Assembly: GCF_031679605.1 (NCBI RefSeq) | Contig: NZ_CP117522.1 | Location: 3,782,001 to 3,846,000 of the forward strand | DNA length: 64,000 nucleotides | Reading direction: 5' to 3' | From: Streptomyces luomodiensis | GTDB taxonomy: Bacteria; Actinomycetota; Actinomycetes; Streptomycetales; Streptomycetaceae | Shown: positions 43,057 through 51,526 of the stretch, piece by piece | Numbering within the stretch: position 1 is the first letter of the stretch | Layout: each line of letters opens with the position of its first letter | Notes under the pieces: model-generated | Databases searched by the model: none | Told to the model about the DNA's origin: nothing | What the model saw: the letters and a program-made list of their open reading frames with translations, nothing else | Position numbers and translations under genes: made by a program

Positions 43057-43484
43057 CCGCCTCCCCTTCGCCGACGTCGCCCTGGCACGCCGGCGGCTGG
43101 CCGCCGCGCGGGAACCGTCACTTCCCGCGCGACAGCACGATCGAACGATTTGTACCCCTCACAAACGCACAATCCACCTCTACGCACCGGTAGGTTTATC
43201 GGTTGTCAAGATGAACTTGACGCCATCTCGCTTGCGGTCCAGCGGAGTTGAAGGTGTCCGGTTCCAGGCGCCCGCGCCAAGTCGTCACGACGAAAGAGGT
43301 TTTGGCTTGAACAACGACGCTTGACGAAGCGGCTCCGGGACACAGCGCGCTGGACGCACAGGGGCCTCGAAGGGCGCGGAAAGCCCCGGACCCGAATGCC
43401 CAGCCCAGGAGAACTCCGGGCCGTTCAGGGCTCCTCAGGGCCGCTCAGCGGCCGCCCGGAACACCTCGCGACCACTCACGGCAG
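43057..43484. other. Intergenic stretch with promoter-like sequence but no clear gene
   Basis: About 430 bases. Part of it (43135-43235) is less GC-rich and contains TTGTACCCCT, GTTTATCGG and an inverted repeat GTCAAG-N5-CTTGAC at 43205-43221. After AAAGAGG, a TTG at 43307 opens only a five-codon frame (L-N-N-D-A, stop). This looks like a promoter and ribosome site whose gene has been lost, or a very short leader peptide. Confidence 0.4.
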
Positions 43485-43543
43485 CTCACGGGACTCAGGG
43501 GATGACGCAGCTCACGACAACTCACGGGACTCAGGGGATGACG
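43485..43543. repeat. 23-bp direct repeat across the Usp stop codon
   Basis: Bases 43485-43507 are repeated at 43521-43543 with a 36-base period. The second copy includes the stop and last codons of the minus-strand Usp gene, and the first copy lies in its 3' flank. Confidence 0.7.
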
Positions 43544-44052
43544 ATGACGGGCCGCTGCGCCCGCCGCGCGAGCCGCCCCGCCACCGAGCCGAAGATCCGC
43601 CCCACCAGCCCGTGCGTGGAGCCCACCACAATCGCGTCGGCCGCGTACTCCCGGCCGACCTCCTCCAGCTCATGACAGATGTCCCCGCCCCGCTCGACGA
43701 GGATCCAGGGCACCTCGGCGAGATGGTCGGCGCAGGCCAGCTCGAGCCCCAGCACCTCGGTGCGGTGATCGGGAACGTCGACGAAGACGGGCGGCTCACA
43801 GCCCGCCCATACGGTCGTCGGCAGCCGGTTGGCCACATGGACGATGATCAGCCCTGAGCCGGAGCGCCGGGCCATGCCGATGGCGTAGGCGAGGGCGCGC
43901 TCGCTCGATGTGGAACCGTCGAATCCCACCACGACTCCGTGCTGGAACGCTGGATCGCAGGAATGACGTGTTTCTTCCGCCGCTTCGGGGTGCGCCATGT
44001 GATCGGCGACCCGCTTGCGGTCCGCGGGTTCGGGGATTTCGTGACCGGCCAT
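43531..44052 (-). CDS. Universal stress protein (UspA-like)
   Basis: 173 residues. After a charged 35-residue N-terminal extension the Usp domain starts VVVGFDGSTSSERALAYAIG. The ATP-binding pattern at the end is VVGSTHGLVGRIFGSVAGRLARRAQRPVIVIP, close to GxxGx(9)G(S/T), although the second part has G-S-V. It is a single gene, with a large upstream region of 530 bases. Usp proteins bind ATP and act in stress and dormancy in actinobacteria. The 3' end is duplicated in the adjoining spacer. Confidence 0.88.
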   Translation of the reverse strand: MAGHEIPEPADRKRVADHMAHPEAAEETRHSCDPAFQHGVVVGFDGSTSSERALAYAIGMARRSGSGLIIVHVANRLPTTVWAGCEPPVFVDVPDHRTEVLGLELACADHLAEVPWILVERGGDICHELEEVGREYAADAIVVGSTHGLVGRIFGSVAGRLARRAQRPVIVIP

Positions 44053-44583
44053 CGGTGTCTCGGCGAAGGATGTCCTCGTGCGGAGGGATCGGCGGGGGCT
44101 CAGGTTGCGGGCTGTCGGGGGACATGAGCTCCGCTGGAGCTCGGGGACGTCATCGAGGGGTCGAAATCCGTCCGGGATTCATCTTTCCAAGCCCTTACCC
44201 CCAAGGGTACGGCGGCATTCACCGCCTGCCCAGAGGTTGCCTCGGGAGCGGAGCCGCCCCGAAGCGTTCCCCGGAGCATGCCGGAGGGCGGCCCGTAACG
44301 CAATGCCCCAAGTGGTCCCACTCGCCCCGGGACTCGCACCGGGACCCGGCCCGGGACCCGCCCAGGCCGGGCCGCCGCGGTACGCCGTGCGGCCGCCCTG
44401 CAGTGACCTGGGGGCGGGCCGGGCGTTGTAGTAGCGGCACGGGGACGGCGGCCCCGGCCCACCCCGGCCACCTGCCCGGCCACCTGCCCGGACGCACCGC
44501 CCGCCGCCCCCTCGTCACCCCCGCGCCGACCCCCGTCGGCACCCCGCCGACCCCCGCCGGCCGCTAGATGAGGAGCCCTGCCC
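44053..44583. other. Divergent intergenic region, no gene seen
   Basis: About 530 bases between the Usp gene and a small membrane protein gene. It includes GC-rich blocks with a repeated CCGGCCACCTGCC element (around 44457-44490) and short CCGGGACCC repeats. The promoters of both divergent genes must lie here. Frames on both strands look like noise. Confidence 0.45.
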
Positions 44584-44976
44584 GTGCCCGTCACCCCCGC
44601 GTACGACGCCCGTCGCGGCGCCCCCGACGGCGGCGCCGGGGCCCCCGGACGGCCGCACGTTCCAAGCTCCGCTCGAGCCCCGGTCCAGCCCGCCGCGAGC
44701 GACGCGGTGAGCGAGGTGAGCGCGGTGAACGAGGTGATCCGCTGGGCCGCCTTCGGCTGCGCCGTGGTCCCCGTCGTCCTGCTGATGTGCGGAGCGCCCC
44801 TCGGCGGCGCGGTGGCGGCCGCCGCGGGCCTGGCCGCCGTGACGGCCGCCAGCCGCGCCCTGCTGCGCCATTCCGAGCGCACCGCGGCCCGGCTGGACGC
44901 GGACGGCGCCAATCCGCACCGGGGCCGCCACGGCCGTACGGGGATCGGCGCGCACCGGGGCGGCCGCCGCGCCTGA
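44584..44976 (+). CDS. Small membrane protein with two helices
   Basis: 130 residues from GTG 44584, which has GAGGAG about eight bases upstream. A Pro/Ala-rich N-terminus of about 50 residues precedes two hydrophobic helices, IRWAAFGCAVVPVVLLMCGA and GGAVAAAAGLAAVTAAS. The C-terminal tail is basic and His/Arg-rich (RHSERTAARLDADGANPHRGRHGRT). It sits between Usp and adpA in the same direction as adpA. Unknown function; it looks like a conserved Streptomyces hypothetical. Confidence 0.6.
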   Translation: MPVTPAYDARRGAPDGGAGAPGRPHVPSSARAPVQPAASDAVSEVSAVNEVIRWAAFGCAVVPVVLLMCGAPLGGAVAAAAGLAAVTAASRALLRHSERTAARLDADGANPHRGRHGRTGIGAHRGGRRA

Positions 44977-45548
44977 GGACACGACCGAGGCACGCCCGCG
45001 GGCGGTACGCGGCCGTGCCCCGCCCGCGGGCGTGACCGAGAAGGTGACCGAGAACCCGTCCGCCGACGTGTCCCAGGGCGTGTCCGCGGACGCGTTCGGT
45101 AGCGCTCCGCACACTCAGCGCTGATCGAGTACTGCCGAACCCCTGCGGAAGTACGAGCGGGTCGTACGCCGGTCGCATGACGCATCCGCACATCTGCGCC
45201 CGCTTGTTTTCAGCCAACTTCGCGTCACAGTTCTTCCCTTGGCAAACACCGTGCTCAACCCCCGTCCGGCCAGCGTGGAAAGGGGTCAGAGGCGCATGTA
45301 CCCCCTACGGGAAGTGGGTGTCCGCACAAGGCGTACTTCACAGCGAGGGCTACGAGTGCAACGCTTCGTGATCGAATGCTTCGCGCCAAGTTGTCATGTC
45401 GACATAGTGGCGGGTGGTGAACTGGTCACGGCGACCACACGCGACACAGTAGATTCGATCTTGGCCATGACCGGCGGGGGAACCGTTCAGGACCGAGGGG
45501 AAACGTGCAGGACCGAGAGGACGCGACCACCGAGGGGGGCTTAGTGCC
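44977..45548. other. adpA upstream region
   Basis: About 570 bases with no convincing gene. The part from 45210 is less GC-rich (GCTTGTTTTCAGCCAAC, CACAGTTCTTCCCTTGGC) and resembles a long promoter-leader. adpA promoters in Streptomyces are known to bind several regulators including AdpA itself. A TGGCGGGTGG sequence at 45410 approximates the AdpA site, but not closely enough to call. Confidence 0.45.
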
Positions 45549-46880
45549 ATGAGCCAGGACTCCACGACCGTACCGGAGACCTCGCGCAAGCTCTCCGGAC
45601 GCCGGCGACGAGAAATCGTCGCGGTGCTGCTGTTCAGCGGCGGCCCCATCTTCGAAAGCTCCATCCCGCTCTCCGTCTTCGGTATCGACCGGCAGGACGC
45701 CGGAGTCCCTCGGTACCGACTGCTGGTGTGTGCGGGCGAAGATGTGCCACTGCGAACGACTGGCGGACTGGAACTGACCGCACCATACGGCCTGGAGGCA
45801 CTCTCCCGGGCCGGGACCGTCGTCGTACCGGCCTGGCGGTCGATAACCCAGCCGCCACCGGCCGCCGCGCTCGACGCGCTGCGCCGCGCGCACGAGGAGG
45901 GTGCGCGGATCGTGGGCCTGTGCACCGGGGCCTTCGTACTGGCCGCCGCCGGGCTGCTGGACGGCCGCCCGGCGACCACCCACTGGATGTACGCGCCGAC
46001 GCTCGCCAAGCGCTACCCGTCGGTCCATGTGGACCCGCGCGAGCTCTTCGTCGACGACGGCGACGTACTGACCTCGGCGGGCACCGCCGCCGGGATCGAC
46101 CTGTGCCTGCACATCGTGCGCACCGACCACGGCGCGGACGCCGCCGGCGCCCTCGCCCGGCGCCTGGTCGTCCCGCCGCGGCGCAGCAGTGGAGGGCAGG
46201 AGCGCTATCTGGACAGGTCGTTACCAGAGGAGATCGGGGCGGACCCGCTCGCCGAGGTGGTGGCGTGGGCGCTCGAGCATCTGCACGAGCAGTTCGACGT
46301 CGAGGCCCTGGCCGCCCGCGCCTATATGAGCCGCAGAACCTTCGACCGCAGGTTCCGTTCGCTCACTGGGAGCGCTCCACTCCAGTGGTTGATCACCCAG
46401 CGGGTGCTCCAGGCGCAGCGGCTCCTGGAGACCTCCGACTACTCGGTCGACGAGGTCGCCGGGCGCTGCGGCTTCCGCTCGCCGGTCGCGCTGCGCGGAC
46501 ACTTCCGGCGGCAGCTGGGGTCCTCCCCGGCCGCCTACCGGGCCGCGTACCGGGCCCGCAGGCCCCAGGGCGGCCCGGCGGAGCGTACGGACCGCCCGGA
46601 CCGCGCCGACCGCCTGGAGCGGCTGGAGCGGGCCGACCGGCCCGACCGCGCCGAGGTGATCGAACAGCGCGGCGATCACTCGCTGGCGCTGCGGCGGCCG
46701 GGCGCGCCCGGCGGCCACACGGGTCACCCGGCGCATCCCGGGCACCATCACCACGCTCCGCATCCGGAACCTGGCAAACCGGAGTCGGACACCTACGCCC
46801 CGCGCCTGCCCGAACAGGCCGCGGGTCGTGCTCCGGGCCGTCCGTCCGTGCCCGGCCAGCGGGAACGCCCCGTAGGGTGA
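45549..46880 (+). CDS. adpA: AdpA/BldH, AraC-type master regulator of development
   Basis: 443 residues; ATG 45549 with GAGGGGGG nine bases upstream. The N-terminal ThiJ/PfpI-like dimerisation domain (about 25-215) has [25 protein letters not shown] and [26 protein letters not shown]. Next comes the TTA codon 225 (46221-46223, in DRSLPEE), then the AraC domain (about 235-330) with [24 protein letters not shown] and [19 protein letters not shown]. The C-terminal region is a variable Arg/Asp/His-rich tail. AdpA activates hundreds of developmental and secretion genes. The TTA codon makes its translation bldA-dependent, as known for this gene. orn follows 5 bases after the stop. Confidence 0.95.
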   Translation: MSQDSTTVPETSRKLSGRRRREIVAVLLFSGGPIFESSIPLSVFGIDRQDAGVPRYRLLVCAGEDVPLRTTGGLELTAPYGLEALSRAGTVVVPAWRSITQPPPAAALDALRRAHEEGARIVGLCTGAFVLAAAGLLDGRPATTHWMYAPTLAKRYPSVHVDPRELFVDDGDVLTSAGTAAGIDLCLHIVRTDHGADAAGALARRLVVPPRRSSGGQERYLDRSLPEEIGADPLAEVVAWALEHLHEQFDVEALAARAYMSRRTFDRRFRSLTGSAPLQWLITQRVLQAQRLLETSDYSVDEVAGRCGFRSPVALRGHFRRQLGSSPAAYRAAYRARRPQGGPAERTDRPDRADRLERLERADRPDRAEVIEQRGDHSLALRRPGAPGGHTGHPAHPGHHHHAPHPEPGKPESDTYAPRLPEQAAGRAPGRPSVPGQRERPVG

Positions 46881-46885
46881 GACGT

Positions 46886-47494
46886 ATGAACGATCGCATG
46901 GTGTGGATCGACTGCGAGATGACCGGGCTCTCGCTGGCGAACGACGCGCTTATCGAGGTGGCCGCGCTGGTCACGGACTCCGAGCTGAACATCCTGGGCG
47001 AGGGAGTGGACATCGTTGTCCGGCCCCCCGCGGAAGCGCTGGTCACCATGGACGAGGTGGTGCGCACGATGCACACCACCTCCGGCCTGCTCGCCGAGCT
47101 CGAGGGCGGGACCACGCTCGAGGACGCCCAGGACCGGGTCCTGGCCTACATCCGCGAGCACGTCCCCGACGCCGGCAAGGCCCCGCTGTGCGGAAACTCG
47201 GTCTCCACCGACCGCGGCTTCCTCCTGCGGGACATGCCGACGCTCGAGAGCTACCTCCACTACCGGATCGTCGACGTCTCCTCGATCAAGGAGCTGGCCC
47301 GCCGCTGGTATCCGCGGGCCTACTTCAACAGTCCCAAGAAGAACGGCAACCACCGCGCGCTCGCGGACATCCACGAGTCCATCGCCGAGCTGCGCTACTA
47401 CCGGGAGGCGGTCTTCGTCCCCCAGCCCGGCCCGGACTCGGACACGGCGAAGGCCATCGCGGCCAAGCACGTCCTGCCCGCCCGGCACGCCTGA
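46886..47494 (+). CDS. orn: Oligoribonuclease
   Basis: 202 residues from ATG 46886. The DEDDh exonuclease sites are visible: D9 and E11 in [11 protein letters not shown], then the [21 protein letters not shown] region. [20 protein letters not shown] carries the His and the final Asp. Orn degrades 2-5 nt RNAs and finishes c-di-GMP breakdown by cleaving pGpG, which matters for Streptomyces development. Its location next to adpA is conserved in the genus. A strong hairpin follows the stop codon. Confidence 0.96.
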   Translation: MNDRMVWIDCEMTGLSLANDALIEVAALVTDSELNILGEGVDIVVRPPAEALVTMDEVVRTMHTTSGLLAELEGGTTLEDAQDRVLAYIREHVPDAGKAPLCGNSVSTDRGFLLRDMPTLESYLHYRIVDVSSIKELARRWYPRAYFNSPKKNGNHRALADIHESIAELRYYREAVFVPQPGPDSDTAKAIAAKHVLPARHA

Positions 47495-47497
47495 CCC

Positions 47498-47538
47498 GGT
47501 GCTCGCTCCCGACTCCCCGAAAGCCGGGAGCGAGCACC
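47498..47538 (+). terminator. Hairpin terminator after orn
   Basis: GGTGCTCGCTCCCG (47498-47511) pairs exactly with CGGGAGCGAGCACC (47525-47538), a 14-bp stem with a 13-base loop, four bases after the orn stop. A run of five T occurs about 20 bases later. Confidence 0.7.
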
Positions 47539-47589
47539 CCTCCGGACCCTGTACACTTTTTCTCGGCCGGTGCGGAAAGCGCCGGTCAT

Positions 47590-47663
47590 GGTGGGTATAG
47601 CTCAGCTGGTAGAGCACCTGGTTGTGGTCCAGGATGTCGCGGGTTCGAGTCCCGTTACTCACC
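47590..47663 (+). tRNA. tRNA-His (GTG anticodon)
   Basis: The cloverleaf is complete: acceptor arms GTGGGTA (47591-47597) and TACTCAC (47656-47662), D-arm GCTCAGCTGGTAGAGC, anticodon loop TTGTGGT with GTG, and TPsiC arm GGGTTCGAGTCCC. The extra G at position -1 (47590) faces C73 (47663), the identity element of tRNA-His. CCA is not encoded. It is a plausible integration site because an integrase remnant follows. Confidence 0.93.
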
Positions 47664-47669
47664 CTTGGC

Positions 47670-47721
47670 GATCAGCCGGTGACCTGCGGAAACGCGGCAC
47701 CGGCTGATCTTCTTTTGTTTT
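47670..47721 (+). terminator. Intrinsic terminator after tRNA-His
   Basis: GATCAGCCGGTG (47670-47681) pairs exactly with CACCGGCTGATC (47698-47709), followed by the T-rich TTCTTTTGTTTT. This is a classical hairpin plus U-tract. Confidence 0.85.
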
Positions 47722-47772
47722 GGGCCAAACGCGGGCCTAACCGGACCTCCGAATCGCTCCTCCTCTCCCTTC

Positions 47773-48027
47773 ATGGCGACCATCAGGAAGCGTGAGCGCA
47801 GGGACGGCTCAGCGATCTATCAAGTCCGGTGGCTCCAAGGCGGCCGAGGCGGATCGTGGCCTCTCCCTCCTCCGGCATACCGACCATGTCGGTATGCCGT
47901 GCCAGCCACCATCGCCAACATCACCCCCGACGACATCACCGACTGGGTGCGCGCGGAAGAAGACGGCAAGCGCAATCCCGAGGAACCGAAAAAGTGGCTG
48001 CGACGCCCGGCGGCGCCCCGGCCATGA
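47773..48027 (+). pseudogene. Truncated tyrosine integrase remnant next to tRNA-His
   Basis: An 84-codon frame begins MATIRKRERRDGSAIYQVRWLQGGRGGSW. This is the usual beginning of actinobacterial phage/ICE tyrosine recombinases (the SAM-like/AP2-like DNA arm). After about 30 residues the match fades, and only ITPDDITDWVRAEEDGKR is suggestive of the core-binding domain. The catalytic domain with R...HxxR...Y is absent, so the gene is a relic. Its start lies about 110 bases beyond tRNA-His, the normal position for an integrase of an element inserted in that tRNA gene. Confidence 0.65.
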
Positions 48028-48077
48028 GTCCAGCGTGCGGCGGCCGCCAGGTGCGCGCATCCCCAGAGCCTTCCGAT

Positions 48078-49088
48078 TCAGGCGGAGCGGACCGGACCGA
48101 AGTACGCCGGCGACAGGAACAGCGCCTCGAACGCCTTCGCCCCGTGCCGGTCCCGCAGCCACGCGCACAGCGGCGTCAGGACCCCGCTGATCATCGATGT
48201 CAGAACCGTGGCGTGCAGGTCGTCGGCCTCCGAGCGGCCGACCTCGTCGAGGAACATGCCGTAGCGCTGATTCACCGACGCCTGATACCTCCCCATAGCC
48301 CCGAGGAGATCGGCGGCGGCCGGGGTCGGGGCCACCGCGTCGCACACCTCCTGGCGGGCGAGCTCGTCCGTATCCGCGATGTCCAGCAGCCCCGTCACAT
48401 CCCGATAGCCGTAGCGATCGATGCCGACCAGCTCCGCCACGCCGAACTGCTGAGCCGCTGCACGGGCGATGCTGCGCGCCTCGCGGTCACACGCACCCTC
48501 CATCACCACGCCCAGGTTCCGCGTGGTCGGCGATCCGGCCAGGTCCGGGGCCGAGTACGTGCGGCCGTCGTGCCTGCGGAAGTTCACGCCGTACTGAGTG
48601 CGCACGACCTCGTTGCCGCGCAGCCGGTAGCTGCGGTACGAGCCGTAGTGCAGGCAGCCGTGCGCGTACGCCCGCAGTAAGTCCAGCGCGGCCATATCGG
48701 GCCGCTCCGGCAGGCCAGCCGCCATGGGCCCGTAGGTGGTGATCAGGGCCCGCATCTGCAAGTGCCGGTAGCCCTGGTTGGAGTAATGAAAGCCCCCGAA
48801 TGCGCCGTCGCGGCTGGACTGGACGCCGACCAGCACGCGCTCCAGCGGGAGCAGCCGGGACAGGCTTAGGGCTGCGTAGCGGGGCCGCAGGACCGCCAAC
48901 CCGTACCGGAACAGGCCCGTGTTCAGCCCGGCCGCCTCCCACCGGCGCAGGGCCTGCGGGAGCGGCCGGAAGGTGACCGTCGGGTGTTGCTCGGTCAGGG
49001 TGTCCGTCGTCGCGCGCAGCTCGGCCAGCCGTGCCAGGAGCTGGCCGATGTCGGCGGTGCCGGCCAGATGCTCGTTCGGCGCGAGCAA
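48078..49088 (-). CDS. Unknown protein, His/Tyr-rich central motif
   Basis: About 336 residues if the TTG at 49088 is the start. The frame continues upstream over the Nudix gene, but that part is antisense-like noise. A CTG at 49106 with AAGGA nine bases before it, at the Nudix stop, is another possible start. Visible features are FRPLPQALRRWEAAGLNTGLFRYGL, GGFHYSNQGYRHLQMRALITTYGPMAAGL, LRAYAHGCLHYGSYRSYRLRGNEVVRTQYG and GACDREARSIARAAAQQFG. No known domain is recognised. The dense H/Y motifs suggest a metal or nucleic-acid site. It appears coupled to the Nudix gene upstream. Confidence 0.6.
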   Translation of the reverse strand: MLAPNEHLAGTADIGQLLARLAELRATTDTLTEQHPTVTFRPLPQALRRWEAAGLNTGLFRYGLAVLRPRYAALSLSRLLPLERVLVGVQSSRDGAFGGFHYSNQGYRHLQMRALITTYGPMAAGLPERPDMAALDLLRAYAHGCLHYGSYRSYRLRGNEVVRTQYGVNFRRHDGRTYSAPDLAGSPTTRNLGVVMEGACDREARSIARAAAQQFGVAELVGIDRYGYRDVTGLLDIADTDELARQEVCDAVAPTPAAADLLGAMGRYQASVNQRYGMFLDEVGRSEADDLHATVLTSMISGVLTPLCAWLRDRHGAKAFEALFLSPAYFGPVRSA

Positions 49089-49114
49089 CCGCGGGCTGAC
49101 GCCGACCGGCCGGA

Positions 49115-49573
49115 TCAGTCGTTCGGGTCCTTGCCCAGGATCAGGAGCCGGTGCGACTCCTGCATCCCCTCGGGCAGTTCGTCCGGCGAGAACCATTTCG
49201 CCTCCAGGATCTCGAAGCTGTCGATCTTCAGTTCGCCACCGACGAGTACGGCCTCGTAGGCGGCTTCGATGCGCAGCCGGTAACCGCTCTTGAGGTGCAC
49301 CAGGCGGCCCGGCTTGACCTCCAGGCCGGTCTCCTCGCGCACCTCCCGGACGACCGTCCGCGCGAACTCCTCGCCCTTGACGGCGTAGCCGGTGGGCAGG
49401 CCCCACTGGCGGCCCGGCGGCCACATGCGGTGGCGCAGCAGCAGCACCCGGCCCGCGTCGTCACGGACAACGCCGGTTACGCCGACCATGAACTTCGCGT
49501 GCGCCAGCCACAGGACTCGCCACTGCATCGGGCCCCGGATGATCCGCCACAGGCGGGCAATGATCCGCTTCAT
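49115..49573 (-). CDS. Nudix hydrolase
   Basis: 152 residues from ATG 49573, with GGAGGAGG five to eight bases upstream. The Nudix box is complete: G-YAVKG-E-EFARTVV-REVREETG-L, matching Gx5Ex7REUxEExGU. A hydrophobic N-terminal helix (RIIARLWRIIRGPMQWRVLWLAHAK) precedes the fold. Nudix enzymes cleave nucleoside diphosphates linked to other groups. In actinomycete integrative elements such as pSAM2, a Nudix protein (Pif) provides immunity against redundant transfer. The neighbouring integrase relic and XRE regulator make such an origin possible but unproven. Confidence 0.87.
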   Translation of the reverse strand: MKRIIARLWRIIRGPMQWRVLWLAHAKFMVGVTGVVRDDAGRVLLLRHRMWPPGRQWGLPTGYAVKGEEFARTVVREVREETGLEVKPGRLVHLKSGYRLRIEAAYEAVLVGGELKIDSFEILEAKWFSPDELPEGMQESHRLLILGKDPND

Positions 49574-49775
49574 CTCGACCTCCTCCGTGTTCGGCCGCAT
49601 TCAGCGCGGCCGCGGACCCGTCACGATGGCGCATGGAGCGTGTCGGAACAAACACGCCGCGTATCGGGATGATCTGGTGTATGCCGTCCGACCTCGGCGG
49701 GCGGTGGCTGTTGTGGAACCAGAGCACCGCACTGCGACCCCGGCGGCCACGGGCCTTTCACCGGATGTAAAGCCG

Positions 49776-49792
49776 TTTGCATGTCATGCAAA
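49776..49792. promoter_or_regulatory. Palindromic operator upstream of the XRE/TPR regulator
   Basis: TTTGCATGTCATGCAAA has perfect 8-bp arms around one central base. It lies 67 bases before the regulator start, in the divergent region with the Nudix gene. The AT-rich sequence stands out from the surroundings and is a probable autoregulatory site. Confidence 0.6.
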
Positions 49793-49858
49793 ACCGCCCG
49801 ATCACGCCCGAGATGTCCCTAAGCTGAGGGCTCGGCAGCCTCACCCCGGGACGGCGCG

Positions 49859-51217
49859 ATGGAACCGAGCAGCGTACGGCCAGCCCCCGAGAACACCCCC
49901 GGCGACCTCGTGCGCCGCACCCGCCGGGCAAAAGGGATGACGCTGTGCCAGCTCGGGCAGCTCACCGGCTACTCCACCGCGCAGGTCTCCCGCTACGAAC
50001 GCGGCATCTCACCCCTGACCGACGTGATGGTGCTGCGCCGGTTCGCGACCGCCCTGGGCATTCCGCCCCAGACCCTGGGACTCGCCCCCGAACCAGTCGC
50101 CCAGCACGGTCAACCAGCTGCGCCGATCACCGCCTATCCACGTCTCCCGGGACCTAGGGTGACGGGGACAGCCCAGGACGATGGCGGGGAGGACGCGGTG
50201 CGACGACGGCAGATACTCGCCCTGACCCTCACGGCAGCCGCGGCGGTTGGTGCCCCGGCCGGGGCCGAGCCGGTGCGCGGAGCCGCCATCGGCGACGCAC
50301 TCATCGACCGCCTGCGGGACGCCATGCTCGGCCTCCACCCGGCTGCCGACTTACCCCCTACCGACCTGCACGGGGAACTGGCTCGGGCCGCCGCCGACGC
50401 CCGCAACTGCCGGTATGACACCCTCGCCGTACGGCTGCCCCGCCTCCTGAGCACGGCCCACGCTGCGCCCGAGGGCTCGGCGGCTGACGGCGTGCTGGCG
50501 CAGAGCTATCTGCTGACCACCCGAGTCCTGGCGAAGCTGGAGGACCAGCAGCTCGGCTGGATGGCCGCGGACCGCGCCCGGCAGCTCGCCGAGGCTGTCG
50601 GCGACCCCCTGGCGATCGCCGAGGCAGTCCGGCAACTCGCCGTGCTGGCCCGCCGGGCAGGCTGGAACGACCAGGCGATGACGATCGCTCTCTCCGCCGC
50701 CGACGCGCCAGCCCTGCGTGACGCCGGACCCGACGGGACGGCTGCCCGCGGCCTGCTGATCCAGTCCGCTGCCTACACAGCTGCCCGCGACCACGACCAG
50801 GCCGGCATGCGGAAGCTCACCAAGGAGGCCGCCGCCATCGCCGGGGAACTCGGGGGTACGCGGCTGCGCGCCCACGGCGGGTTCAGCAGCGCCACGGTCC
50901 AGCTCCACCTGATCTCGGCCGAGTGTCGCGCCGGCGACCCATCCGCCGCCATCGCCGCCGCTGACAAGCTCGCGCCACAGGTGCTGCCCAGCATTGAGCG
51001 CCGCGCCCGTTACCACGTCGATGTCGCCACTGCCTACGCCCGGTGGGGACGCCGCCAGCAGTGCACCGACGCCCTACTGGCTGCCGAATTCCAGGCGCCG
51101 CAGGAGGTCTGCGGGCGCCCGGCGGTCCGCACGCTTATCTCCGGCCTGTTGGTCTCCGGCCGTACGTCGCCGGAACTCCGGGGGCTGGCCGCGCGGACCG
51201 GTGTCCTTGCCCGGTAG
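49859..51217 (+). CDS. XRE-family regulator with TPR-like C-terminal domain
   Basis: 452 residues. The N-terminal HTH (about 18-75) is GDLVRRTRRAKGMTLCQLGQLTGYSTAQVSRYERG. A Tat-like or low-complexity segment precedes the helical repeat region (about 130-450) rich in Ala/Leu, with GWMAADRARQLAEAVGDPLAIAEAVRQLAVLARRAGW resembling TPR units. In Streptomyces such regulators accompany Nudix, HD and ATP-grasp genes and are also found in AICE elements as activators. The start ATG has only a weak ribosome site. A perfect palindrome upstream may be its target. Confidence 0.82.
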   Translation: MEPSSVRPAPENTPGDLVRRTRRAKGMTLCQLGQLTGYSTAQVSRYERGISPLTDVMVLRRFATALGIPPQTLGLAPEPVAQHGQPAAPITAYPRLPGPRVTGTAQDDGGEDAVRRRQILALTLTAAAAVGAPAGAEPVRGAAIGDALIDRLRDAMLGLHPAADLPPTDLHGELARAAADARNCRYDTLAVRLPRLLSTAHAAPEGSAADGVLAQSYLLTTRVLAKLEDQQLGWMAADRARQLAEAVGDPLAIAEAVRQLAVLARRAGWNDQAMTIALSAADAPALRDAGPDGTAARGLLIQSAAYTAARDHDQAGMRKLTKEAAAIAGELGGTRLRAHGGFSSATVQLHLISAECRAGDPSAAIAAADKLAPQVLPSIERRARYHVDVATAYARWGRRQQCTDALLAAEFQAPQEVCGRPAVRTLISGLLVSGRTSPELRGLAARTGVLAR

Positions 51218-51233
51218 GTGTGTCGCACGGCCC

Positions 51234-51416
51234 CTACCCGGTGGGTAGTCGGCGTCCGATTCGGGTCACCAGCTCGGCTGCGACGTCGGCCAGCTCGCCG
51301 TCCTGCTCGGCGAGCCGCTGGAGCAGCTGCACGGCGGCCCGCGCCTCGCCGAGCGTGAGCAGCGGCTGCTGCTCGGCCTGGTCCTCGATCATCGTCCACA
51401 GCTGTGCCTCCTCCAT
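51234..51416 (-). CDS. Small acidic hypothetical protein
   Basis: 60 residues, MEEAQLWTMIEDQAEQQPLL, followed by a helix LGEARAAVQLLQRLAEQDGELADVAAELVTRIG. It is acidic and entirely helical. It is convergent with the XRE gene, with stops 17 bases apart. No ribosome site precedes the ATG. Coding potential rests on the amphipathic helix pattern only. Confidence 0.45.
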   Translation of the reverse strand: MEEAQLWTMIEDQAEQQPLLTLGEARAAVQLLQRLAEQDGELADVAAELVTRIGRRLPTG

Positions 51417-51526
51417 GCGCTACCAACAGCCCACGGGCCGCCGGGAGCACGGGCGCGCGTAGGAGCCCCACCTCATTCGGGCCGGAGGGGGCGTTTTACC
51501 TTGCTGTCTGATAGTTCGAGGAGCTG

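Noticed and set aside
43307..43324. Five-codon gene TTG-AAC-AAC-GAC-GCT-TGA
   Set aside because: It is too short to call a gene, although a ribosome site precedes it. Kept as a finding about an orphan promoter region.
45410..45419. AdpA autoregulation site TGGCGGGTGG before adpA
   Set aside because: It breaks the AdpA consensus at the second W position, and many such partial matches arise by chance in this DNA.
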